64,000 bases of DNA from Panagrolaimus kolymaensis (Eukaryota > Nematoda > Chromadorea > Rhabditida > Panagrolaimidae), in NCBI GenBank assembly GCA_028622995.1, contig JAJQJQ010000018.1, positions 3,720,001 to 3,784,000 on the forward strand. Direction: 5' to 3'. A model generated the notes under the pieces. The model was not told the origin of the DNA, searched no databases, and worked only from the letters and a program-made list of their open reading frames with translations. Made by a program: the position numbers and the translations under genes. Position 1 is the stretch's first letter; the number at the start of each line of letters is the position of its first letter. Positions 1 to 12,139 of this stretch are shown one piece after another.

Positions 1-3000
1 GCATTCGTCGTCTTGTCGTCGTCTTTGCTTTTTAATAAAAAATGAGCTTCTTGTTTTCTATTTCTTTTTATTTTTATGAATTAATCTGAATGCTTTAGTT
101 TCCTTTTTTTATCAATGAAAGAAAATAGTCGTTAAAAAATATAAAGCTTATTAAGGAGTAAGCAAGGAAAAAGAGAAAAAAAGATTTTACGCTATTAGAG
201 AACTAAAAATATAATGATCCTATTAATATTAATAAAAAGTGTTGGCGGCGGTTTTTAGCCGTTTAAAAAAAGATTAAATTTAAAAAGGATAAATAGTGAA
301 AACAAAATTAAACATAGCTATCGCAAAAAATATCTATTAAATCTCAAATTGGCGGGCTAAAAAAATAAAAACAAAAAAAGCTAAGGCCGCTCGATATTAT
401 ATTTACTTTTTAGTGTCGTGCAAAAGCTTGAAAGCCAAAAAACACATTAATCTTGCATGCCAACCTTTTTTCATTTTTCCTTTTTTTAATTAAAAAAAAG
501 ATTGCAAAAATAAAAAGTTTGGTTATTTTGTAGAAAATAAAAACATTTATCTAAGATTTTATTATAATTTTTCTTGCCAAAATTTCCCTTAATAAAATTA
601 TTTTCTGGCATCGAAAAGTAAAACACACTTTATTAAATAAAAAAGGAGGATTCTTAAACACAATGCCCAATTTTCGTCTCACATTTAAGCTTTGAGCGTC
701 TATGGATGGCATGGTTCAATCTCTGAGCAATGGTGTTATGTTTTAAAAACAACAAAGAGCGAGAGAGCCATGAGCCATGCAATGGATAATTTTTCGTTTT
801 TTTAAAATTTTTATAAATGAAAGAAAGGCTCGGTTCAGAAAACAAGGAAAAATTGCCAATAAAAAAAGATATGTCTTTTTTTCTTTTTTTAAAAATGATA
901 CGAAACGGAAATGCTCGACATGCGCGCGCGCGGGATTAATGTAGAATGTCTATGGCGGATAAAAGCTTTTTTTGTTGCTTGAAGAAAAAACAAACACTTA
1001 GTCTGAGTAATCATACAAAAGTAGATATCAAAAATTTATTTAAAGTTCATAAAAATTACTGAACATATTTTTAAATTCAAGTTGAAACTTTTAAAAATGG
1101 CAAAAAAAAAAAAAATTTTTGCCATAAAAAAATTTTGTTTGTTCATTTGTGAAACAAAAAAGAATTTTTTTATTGTAACAAAAACTAAAAACTTGCTTAT
1201 TGCTGCAATATGAGCCTTCAATACTTCATAAACTAAAAATGGCAATTCGACGTTGTTTCTCTTTTTTAATGTTTTTTTTTTGCTACCTAAAGGTGCCATA
1301 TTTTTGGAGCAACATAAAAGTCTGAAACTTTTGCTTGTCAAAAATTATATGCATTTTTTAATTTCAATAAAATAAAGGGGAAATAATAATGGAATTGACT
1401 TTTGTTGGTAGAAGAAATATAAAAAATAAATATATAAATAAAGCTTTAGAAAAAGCTGTAATCAAAACATCCATCGTCAATGAGGAATTGAAAAAAGAGG
1501 AGATGAGAAAAAAAGGCCATAAAATAAGCTAACCAATAATTCTCTCTTTCTCTTTGCCTTATTCCTTCTTCTTTTTCTGCTTTTTTAACCTTAGGATATC
1601 GCGTCATTTTCAAACTACATAATGGCAGGAAAGAAGAAAGGAAAAAATAAATATGAGCTTAGAATCAATGACTCAAAGAAGAAGAAAACAATAAAAAGCA
1701 GAAAATACGTTTTTTGAGATAAATATAGACTAGAATTTTTAAAACACCTTTTCTGCCAAAAATCTAATAAAAGTATTGGGATAGGAAAAATAGCTCTTTA
1801 AAAGCTGAAAATAAATATTTATATCTCTGAATGTATTTTAAAAAGTATAATCTCAAGGGAGAATGCTTGAAACGGGTTTAAAAAAATATGTTTTATATAA
1901 AATTGAGTTGGAAATTTTTAACAAGCTTTATTAAAATTGTTTGAAGCCCTTAACCGAACAATTAAGCTAATCAAAAAATCCACAAAAGGACATTTACCGA
2001 GAGCAAAGTAAACTCTTTATGATTAGAAGAAAAAAACGATGGCATTTAAATTTACTAAAAAATAAAAAAATAAAATGCGTCTGTTAAATAAATAAATCAA
2101 TAGCATGTCAAAATCAATGACATTAACAAAAATTTTTGCTTGATTAAAGTTTGAAGTAAAATAAATAGAAATTAGCGATAACAACAAAAAAAATATAATA
2201 AAAAAAGCGAAGAATAAAAGGTACAATTTATTTTCAAAAGCAAAAAAGAGAAGTAAATTTGTGGATATTCATACATTTTACGCCATCCGAAAAAATAACA
2301 GATGTCAAACAAAAACTGCGGCAGAGAAAACTTTTTTAGCTATTTTTTCTCTTCTAGTGGACCTGATTTTTTTGTTTTGAAAAACTGTTGCTCGTTAATT
2401 TTCAGTCATTTGAAAGTTGGATAATCGAGAGAGAAAAAAGGCAATATTTATCACATTTAAACAAAGATATTTCAAGGGAAGCATAAAAAAAATATGTTTT
2501 TGTTAGTAATTTCTTAATTTTTTTCAACTTAGTGTTCGTGGATTGAATAAGGTTAAATTAAGACAGTAAAAAATAATAAAGGAGAAACACAAAATGGAAA
2601 GTATAATAATGCTACTAAAAATGATGAAAATAAAGCTATAGCTCTATGTTTAAGTTAAAAACTGATTTCACTTTATATGAAAATTTGCAAAAATAGCTTA
2701 AAAAGGCCAATAAACGAAGATGAAGCAAAGTAGCAACAACAACGAAAGGATGTCCCGTCGGACCACATCAGAAAGCAACAACGTTTTCTTCATCAACACA
2801 AACGAAGAAAGCAAAACTAAATTGGATATAAAAAATCCACAAAGATGCTTGCTTCGATTTAGCTATGCTTCTCTAAGTCAGTCACGGACAATTGTAAATA
2901 AAATAAAATAGAGAGACGAAAATACGTAATGGAAACAGTCAGCAAAGAAAATATAGCTTCAAAAAATGAGGCAAACCTCCGAAGACAGAAATCAAGAATA

Positions 3001-6000
3001 TGTTTGAAACTTTGTTAAGACACATTAGTGTCTCAAAAGTTTATATTAGAAATAGTTTAAATTTAAGGTAAATTAATTATGCAATAATAAAGAAAACAAG
3101 AAATATGAATTGTGAAAACTTTCTCTTTCTTTTGATAAAAAAATAAAAAATAAAATTTATAAAAAAAATTAAATATTAAACTCACTGCTCTCATTTTGTG
3201 TTCTGCTGATTCTTTTAATTTGTGTGCCTTTGTATGATGGTTCAACTGATGTGAGGCTGAACCAGATATGATTGTTGTTGAAGTCAGTTTTCGTTGTGGT
3301 GGGCCCGAAGGTGGGTGCAGCAGCGACAAAGGCTGCTCTGAGGAATATTCTTCGATCGATGCCATTATGATTTAATATTAGGGACGATCGAATATGATTG
3401 TGGCAATTATTTTGATGGATCTCGTTTGATCCAGTAATAAAATAAATTTGGGATATTTGATGGTCAAATTGTGTTATGAGAGGCGACGGTTGGAAGTTTC
3501 TGGAGATAGCCGCCGCCAAATTGGCGACGGCGATTTCTCGACTTCTCCTCCTCCGTCGCCTTGAAGTGTCTGGATAAAAAGTTGAAATAAAATTTGTTGT
3601 TGTATTTGTAGAATAATTGTGCGATGCACAGGGTCGTTGATCGACCAAAAAACAACACTTTGGAGCAATCGTTGTCGAAGAAGTGGCGGCAACGTTGATT
3701 TGACAAAATCTTGGTTGACTTAAATACTCTTATAAGAGCATAATATTAAAATTAAATTTTATAAATAACTGATTCCACTTGATTAAGTGAATAACAAGCT
3801 AGTAAAAAAATACAGGTTTAAGAAATCAAATGGCAGAAAATAAAATATGTTAAAAATATTGCCAATGTTATTGTTGTTTGACGCCTGAAAAAAAAAATTA
3901 TTATTAAAATTAAATTTCCATTTTCAAGTTCAAAAATGGAACGTCATAATTCATCATAAAAAAGTCAAATCATAACGCGATTATAAATAAGAGTAAAATA
4001 GACGAAGCTTGTCATAGCTTTATTTTAACAGCATTTAAAAATAAAAAAATAAAAAGCATATATCGACGGCAATCAATCTCAAAAATATTTTTTGAGTAAA
4101 GGCAAAAATAAAGTAACGGATTGAAAAATAAAAAATAAAATAATCTTTTAACCTAACCGTCGTCATTCATGCTTGTCAAGGATATGTACGACCTGTCGAG
4201 ATAATATATAACGAATCATTGTGAAACAAAAAAAGATGGCAACGCGATGAATGATCTTCTCAATTGTCTATCTATCTGTCTAATCAAAAGGTGGTGTTTG
4301 TGTCAAGTAAAGACAAAATATCCGTGGACGAAAAATATAAAGGATTTTGATCAAACAACAGAGATACTTTTGCTTGCTAGATTGCTTGTTAAAAGTCTCT
4401 CTTCCAGACTACAACATCGATGGATGGCAACAGCAATGGAACAACAACAAAAATTTATACTTAGGTAGTTAGTTGTAGACAACAAGCATGATCGACAAAT
4501 ACGCACATCCGGATACCCGAAACTGCATACATACCTTGAGGCTGGAGCTTTAAAATGCTTTGACTCATTTTTCTTCACCTCTAAAAAAGCAAGCTCTTCT
4601 TTCTTTTTATCGGCGGCTTCCTCTTTTTGTTCGAGGAAGAAAAAAATAGGAAAAAAATTATTGCTGCTTTTATTCATTGAGGACAAAAGAACTAGCAATG
4701 CCACAAACGGCTTTTAATGCTGCAAGCTGTCGTCGTCTTCTCTTTTGTTGCCGGCTAGTTGAGTTGAGTTCGACGAGGTCTCTGTCGTGTTTAAATATAT
4801 TTTTTTATTCAAAAAAGAGGTGATTCAATTCATTTTGCCAGTTGTTGGCGGTTATATATATTTTTTTTAGTATTGCTTTCTTTCAGTGTACTGCGATTAT
4901 TTGACAAAAAAAATATATATATAAGAAATTACGTCAATTGAAAAACGACCATTGGGCTTTTTTTAGTTCTTAGATCAATGTCAAAAATAGAAAACATGCG
5001 GCTTATCCATTGATTTTTTTAAAAAGTATGTTAATCTAAAATTCGAGGGGAAAATAAAATAAAAAAAGAAACAAGATCAGTGACGACAGCGATGGCAGCT
5101 GTCAATACTGTTTTTAAATATATATCAATACATCGTGTAGCTTTCTTTTTTAACAAATGAGCTGAGCAAGCAATAAACCACAATGTTGTTTTCACATAAA
5201 AAGAAAAAACTTTGGTGTGACCATCCACCAAAATCTAATTCCTCAAGTTTTTTAACAAGATAAAATTCGCGTAATAACAATATGTAAAAAACATAATTAA
5301 AGATGGAAGCTAAAAAAATGAAAAAAGGAGAAAAGTTTTAAGAAAAATAGGTAAATTGGCACATGAGTTATATTTTAAATACAAGCATGATTTTTGATAA
5401 AAGAAATAACTTTTTTTTTGAAAATGAATTGGTAATTATTTTTAACAAATGCGTAGCTAATTAATCAAAAAAAAATTGCGTTTAGCAGCAAGGGTTTCAA
5501 AACTAGACGACTCAAAAAAGAAAAAAACACAACTATTGTGAATTAAATGGCAGATGCTCTGGCAGCAAAATACTGATGTGAGATTAAAAAAAGGCTCTAA
5601 ATTTAAAAAAAAAATAGTAAACTTCCCAACTACCCTTGAAAAAAATCAAAATATAAAAAGAAATTTTCATTCAAGTTTAAAATTTAAAAGATGAAACAAT
5701 TTGCCCTATCAAAAAAATTTAAAAAAAAGTTTACTATAAAGAAACTTTTTTTTTCTGCAACAACAAAATAATCTCCTTTGGGAATCATTATTGAAAAGGA
5801 AAAATTTTTCCTCCTACTATTTTTTGCATATAATATTTAACAAAGTCGCCTACCCTTCTTCTTCTTCTCATTCAATAGTCTAATATGTCTTAGAATTATC
5901 CACAGAAGCAAGCTTGATGGCATTGCAGAAAAAAAAGCGAAGCGACAAAGACTAATACTACGCCTCAGCGGTCTTCTTATTTCTTTAAGGAAGAAAATTT

Positions 6001-9000
6001 ACAATCGAACGAATGAACAATGCCATCCGCAACGCAACGGCTCTTCTTTTCCGGAAACATCGGATTGAGATGGGCGCCATCATAGCGCAGCTCCAACAAT
6101 GTTTTTCAAAATAAAAATGACGACATCATTTTCGAGACGGTCGACATTAAGCCCTATCGCACAATTCTTTTTTTGAAATAAACATGCGCAAACACTGACA
6201 TATTTTTCACATCAAAATATTATGACAACAACAATACCTATAAATAAAAGACTACGATTTTTTTGTTGGTTTTACAGGATGACAAAGGCAATACATAATA
6301 TATTAGATCTGGCATATTTCCAATATGAAGAAAAAATATTTTTTTGCTTTTCTCTGAAATCTTTTTGATGTCATTGTTCCTGAGTTTTCTTTGTCCACAT
6401 TTTTAAATCTTAAATCTCAAATATTATGGATTCTTAGAAGACGCAAGATTCGTTAAGAAAGAATAAAAAAGTGTAAATATCAAAAATATGCATGCATATA
6501 AAAAGCTTTCAACATGAAGCTGATGATGATCAAAATATTTCCATATGCCGCAAAACATAAATGAATTCGAAAAGCTACATTTTATGTTAGAAACGAATGA
6601 AGTTATTTTGAATACTGCTTTAAAAAACACCGGATGGCGTTCGAAGAATAAAAAGAAGAAAAAAGTCATCATCAACCAACCCTTTGAGTCACCGCAGTTC
6701 GCAAAAAGCAACGACAAATCGTAACTTTTTTTATTTTGCAAAAATGAAGTCACTAAAATATATTTTGCTTCATAACTTTTTATTACTCAAAAAAAGAAAA
6801 AAAGGAAGTAAATGCAAATTTCTTCTAAAAAATACTAATGCTTTTCAAAAAAAAAGGAAATATTTTTGAATAGGCCTAGAAAAATATTCTATGAATGGTT
6901 TTATTGAAGAATAATATTAAAGATACAAAGAATAAATATGATGCTTTGCTTCTTTCAAACTAAAAAAAACACGGATAAATTTAACAAAAAAGCACTTAAA
7001 GAGCAGTGGCATAAATGGAATATAACTTTCTTCTCTCTTTTTTTTCTCATTGTAAACGATTATTATAGAAAGGATCTAAAGTAATAATTTAAAAAAAATT
7101 GAAATGGTCGAGATTTAATAACACCAACTACAATAAGAAATAATTGTTTCATAAGTTTTTTAAAGGAAAAGTATTTCTCCATTGATGGAAAAATAAAATA
7201 AAATGAACAAAGAAAAAGGCTTTAACCAAGAAAAAAATACTTTCATGCTTTAATTTTTGATGTCGTGTCTCGAATTAAGTGACCCGTAAAAATGACATAT
7301 TTGATTTGCCAAAAAACAAAAAGAAAGAAACTGGCAATGCCATTTTAAAAATAATCATAGAATATGAGAAAAGAAAAAAGTCAGTTAGTAATGGAAAATG
7401 AGCTGATTCGTAGATGACAAACAAACAAAACGAATCCAAGATAAAAATAGTTTTTTAAGCTTTTCTCATAAAAAAGAAAGATAACACGCAATCTTCCGGA
7501 AATTGGAGAAATTCACTAAAAGTTTTAAGTATTCCCATTTGATAGTTGGGATTTCAAATATTCTAAATAAAAAATAAAATAAAATAGAAGAATGGTTCGA
7601 AAAGAGAAGAAACTGCAAAAATCAGATAAGAATTTAGGATATTTGTCTATTTGCAAACTATTTATTTTTAAAAGATAGGGTTAAATTTGATTGCAATTTT
7701 TTATGATGCATTTTAAACGATGTTATGCCATGACAAAACTCCATGACTCGAAAATTATAAAGCTCCCAAGGGTGTTTAGAAACTTTTAAAAATGAATGAG
7801 AAAAAAATGAATACCTAATTTTTGTTTACTTAGATTTTTGGATAAAGCAAATTGAAGAAAAAAAAACTTTAAAAATTGGAGATATTACGGGAGTTATCTA
7901 GTGATAATAAAGTTGTTCTCTCAAAAAGCTTTCCAAACTTCTGAAAATTGGATTAATTTACAACTTTTAATTAAATAGCATGAAAAGAAAGTTCCAAAAA
8001 GTTTTTTTTCTGTCACATTTTATATTTGCAGCGAATTCCCAAAAAAGTGGAATAAAAGTTAGCCTTCCAAAAAAAAAAACGAGGACGTCGAAAAATTATA
8101 GATTAGCTTTATAAAAAATGAAAGAAGCATGTGCTCGGTTTGAATGAATTTTGAACATTCAAAAAAGGGCAAAAACTTTTGGCGTTTATGAAGAATAATA
8201 AAAAAGGAAAAGATGGAGAAAAAATTAATTTGACATCATCAAGGAAAACCGTTTTTTATGGGACAAGTAAAGGAACAAATTGTTTAAAACTCGATAGAAG
8301 AAAAAAAATTTCCTCGGAAAAAATGCAAGTGCCAAGAAAAATGAAAGTACAAGCAAGTACCACAAGGGAATCAATTGAAGGCGCGATGTAAAAAAAATAG
8401 ATGGAAAAAGAGTCACCACAAAAATGAAAAACCTTATTTTTTTTGTTGTTGTTGGTTTGCCTCGTCTGAAATCCATTTTATATTTCTTTCATTTTTTCTT
8501 AGATACTCGAAAAAAAAGGAAATAAAAAACATTCTTTAGCTTGTTGATGTAAAACTTTTCACTTTTGTTTGATGTAAAAATATAAAATATTGGGCCAACA
8601 ACAAAGTAATATGTAGTATTTTTAAAGTTGACTAAAGATTGATAAAGTTGCGTTATTTTGAAAGAGCAAAAAAAATGCAGATAAAAGAAGTCAAATTTTA
8701 AAAAGGCATCATTTAACATTGAGAAGTAAGTTACGCTTGCATGATCCGCTTTTTTGGATAAGGATTATTATTTTTTTAAACCTTTTGAAGCCAACTAGAT
8801 CTGGAACGCTTTCTAAAAAAAACTAACCAAAACCAAAATAAAGAGAGAGAAAGAAAAAAACAAAATATTTAGTATTAGCTAGATGTCCTTTTTTATGTAT
8901 TTTTATAAAATTCATCGAACCATGAACAAGATTTAAGTGACACAATAAATATTTTTAAAAAATGCTAAGTCTTAGTAGTAGCCGGAACAGTGAAGAAAAA

Positions 9001-10035
9001 AAATAGATGAAGAGGAGACAATAGCACCTGCTTCTCTTCACTCTTCTATGTATATTATTATTATTATTTTATGCTCTATTCTATGCTGCTATGTTTATTT
9101 TCATACAAACATATATGGATGGTTAGGAGCGCTTCAAACACAAAATATTTATTTTTTTGAATAACTATTTTTAAAAAAAGAAGTTGAGAAACAGCATAAA
9201 TGCCATTTTCGTTTTTTTCCTTCTAAAAAAGTGTGTATGAAAACAATCGGGAGAGTTTTTTTTGTTAAAAGCAAAGCAAAATAATAAAAAAGAGGAAAAA
9301 GCAAGCATAGTGTTGTTTTCCTCTCCTTTCTAAGAGGGATTTTAATGGGATTATTATTGTTCATTGCTTAACCAAATTTATATAACACTAGTCATCTTCA
9401 AAAAAAAAGTTGCCTCTCCACCCTGAGGCATTACCAAAATAATCCATCTGCGTTATGCCACTCAAATTATGGATGGATAAGGTCAAAACTAACTTGATTT
9501 AATAATATATATTACTTTTTCTGGAGATATTCATACATATATATGTACATGTGTAAGTAAGTATGAAAAGCATAATTTAAAAAGAAAGCCACCCAAAAAA
9601 AAAGACGTAAAATTTTCTTTTTTAATAATAACTTCTGCTTTTAGAGATGCAGCAAAGGCAAGTATTCTAGCAATGACAACAAAAAGAAAAAAATTATTTT
9701 GAAAGCCACGACGACGATGGCACAAACTCGAGAAAAAAAATATATAATAAAATGATGCTTTATGAAAATATAACTTTTTTTTAAAAAGATAGAATATTTG
9801 CGTAATTAAATTTAAAAAAATTTCAATTCATTGTTGATCAAATGAAAAAAATAAAAGTAAGTTTCTTTATTTCATTTAAAAAAAGTTTACACTCTAAAAA
9901 AAAATAGGAAGTAAAAAAGAAATAAAAAAAACTGCATATTTTCCATCAAATAAAAAATAATAATATGAAAGCCATTAAATTGTGCATTTAAAAAAAGCTA
10001 ATAATAATTATAGCTTACAACTATCTTAAAATTAA
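1..10035. other. AT-rich intergenic region with no confident gene
   Basis: This 10 kb stretch is dominated by A-rich runs on the + strand, short T tracts and small microsatellites, such as a (CG)n tract near 922-932 and TAT/ATT triplets near 9050-9070. Open frames here are short and low in complexity and mostly begin at non-ATG codons. I recognise no protein domain, tRNA or other RNA gene. A GC-richer block near 5930-6160 has no convincing frame. The one stretch with some coding character, near 3186-3725, is listed separately. Confidence 0.6.
3186..3725 (-). CDS. Candidate coding exon of an unrecognised gene (partial)
   Basis: On the minus strand one frame stays open for about 180 codons, unusually long for this AT-rich sequence, and GC content is clearly above the flanks. 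The frame encodes a Thr/Asn-rich protein with a Cys cluster near its start, an R6 run and Ala-rich patches. It ends at a consensus donor, GTGAGT, just after 3186. A weak acceptor (TTTAAG) lies near 3721. A second frame in the same block has an ATG (near 3365) and reaches the same donor, so the true frame is uncertain. I found no partner exon in the window and do not recognise the product. It could be a real exon with a long downstream intron, or a chance open frame in a GC-rich patch. Confidence 0.3.
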
Positions 10036-10051
10036 CCGTTTTTTATATTTA

Positions 10052-10321
10052 TTACTCCATTTGAATTCTTATGGTGGCAAAAGTTGTTGAAGGATGTGGT
10101 AGTGGTATTTCTACGAAAGATGTAGAAGAATCAGAGAGTTTTGAGTGTTGAAAATGCCGATATATTGCATAAACGAATAAAAGCATTGGCGGGATTGGAA
10201 TTATGAAGAGGGTATTAGAATTTACGATATCGTAAGATACCAGAAGAATCATTCCAGCATAACCAAAATAAAAATATGCTAAAGTGCAAATTAATGCAAT
10301 TGGTGATTTCACTTTGAGCAT
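10052..10321 (-). CDS. Small two-helix membrane protein, unrecognised
   Basis: This is an 89-residue ORF with a true ATG. A 3' splice acceptor (TTAATTAG, AG near 10336-10337) lies 14 bases upstream of the ATG with no 5' exon seen, consistent with spliced-leader trans-splicing of a one-exon gene. Two hydrophobic helices are visible, roughly residues 7-32 (ALICTLAYFYFGYAGMILL) and 37-56 (TLFIIPIPPMLLFVYAIY). The helix pair is followed by a polar Ser/Thr/Pro-rich tail of about 30 residues. Lys residues before helix 1 and Arg-His after helix 2 suggest both termini face the cytosol. AATAAA overlaps the stop codon, so any 3' UTR would be very short. I do not recognise the family. Codon use and residue mix look like real coding sequence. 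Confidence 0.5.
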   Translation of the reverse strand: MLKVKSPIALICTLAYFYFGYAGMILLVSYDIVNSNTLFIIPIPPMLLFVYAIYRHFQHSKLSDSSTSFVEIPLPHPSTTFATIRIQME

Positions 10322-10338
10322 TGCAATTTGGGAATCTA

Positions 10339-12139
10339 ATTAATAATAATGTGATACGAATAATAATTTAAAAAATACGAAATATTAATTCCAGCATGTT
10401 TTCACCATTCTTCGTCAGTTTAATATTTTAAAATAGAAGTTCGTGTTTGACTGACTTCTTTTTAAATAATTTTTTTGTACTTTAAGGAATTAGGTAAGCA
10501 AATGATAAAAAAAAATATTTTTATTTGTATTTATTTATTTATTATTGCTGAAATATTTCGACACAAAAAAAGTTTTTTTTTTCTGTTACAAGTTTATTAG
10601 CTTATAAGTACTTTTTATTTATGATAAAAAAAATTGAAAGGAAAATAATAATAATAGAAATTAAAAAAAGCCGAGCAGCACACATTTTTCGATTGGATTT
10701 TAAAAAGAAAAATCCCAGAAAATTTCATAGAACGAGAGATGATAATAATAATTGCAGACAGACATATATTAAATACATATTATGAACAAAAAAATGTTAA
10801 GCATATTATACTGATACATAAATACACATACCGTAGTAAACAACAAAAAAATAAATGAAAGAAAAAAACACAAATAATAAGTTTCATTGTTTTCATTGAA
10901 AAAAATTATTGATAAAAACCCATAAATGGATAAACAAAAAAAGAGAGATAATATTAGAAAATTAAGGAAGAAATAATCAATCACTTTTAAAGAACTTAAA
11001 GTTTTTTTAAAAGTAAAAATTGATCATTCAAAACAATGTTTTTTAAAACCCAATAAATGCAAAAAATTAAAGACTTTTAACCAAAAATCTCAGAGACACT
11101 TTTTCGGTAAATTGAAAGACAATCGGCAATGAGCTGTATTATTCTTGCATATACAAATTAACAAAAAAATAATTTTAAGGTAAAAAAAGACTTTTCGCAA
11201 CCATGAATGATTAACGAATGAAAGACGCCCTACTAAATATGGACAATGACAATGATAAAAAAAATTTACCGAGAGTTATTGTTCCATATATTTTTGGGCA
11301 AGAGCGCATATTTTAAATAAAACGCTTTATGTGGTAAAAAAAACTAAACTAAATTTTGAAAGACTTCATTTGATTGAGAATGGTGAGAGAAAGGCGGCTA
11401 TGAGCAATAATGACTGAAGATAGTATTATTATAAGGAATTATAAACAATAAAATCATGGCCAAAATCGAAGTGGTAAAAAGACAATTACAAATAGAAAAG
11501 TGTCTGTTGTTTAAAGTTTTGAAAATCAAGCTATGAAAAAAATGGGGGAAAATTGTGCTAAAAGAAGGGCTCGGCTTTTTTGAAAGAAACTTTTTTATGA
11601 AAGAAAAAAATTATGTGTTAAATCTTTAAAAAATGAATTCGGTAAAAAGCTTTTTGATCCAAAAAATGAATGACATAAAGTAGGGTGGTTGAATGAATGA
11701 TTAAAAAAAACAATTTATGAAAGATTTTTAGCCTTGCTTTTTTTGACTTAAATTTATACTTCTCCGGTAAATTTGGATGATATTCGAATTTGAGTTCCAG
11801 CTCAAATATATGTAACATAAAATGGCTGACTTCGAATTCTATGTTATTAAAATGAAAAAAACCGGGATGAAAAAAATTAAAACCAAAAAAATAGCAATTG
11901 ACATGTAGATTTTTTCTTTTGTATATATAAAAATAATAATATAATATAAAGGACATAGTAAGAATTAAACATTTTGTACAAAGGATATATTTTGCAAATT
12001 GAAAAGTAGTAATTTAAGGCGGCCAAGTGAGAGTATAATAACAAATAAACAAAAAATCATTAATAAGCTTAGCACACTGAAAGACCTTTTTTATGGGCAG
12101 AATGGTGATTTGAGAGACTAATACCCCATTTTTTCATAT
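10339..12139. other. Intergenic region, nothing recognised
   Basis: This is AT-rich sequence between the small membrane-protein gene and the 3' end of lit-1. Only short, low-complexity open frames are present. The lit-1 3' UTR must begin here; I saw no canonical AATAAA on the minus strand within about 130 bases of its stop, only ATAAAA-type variants. Confidence 0.55.

Noticed and set aside
6130..6145. Single GACGGTC word resembling the hAT motif, and similar singles near 26367 and 30027
   Set aside because: Isolated half-sites without the palindromic partner or 20-bp phasing; not remnants of a second element.
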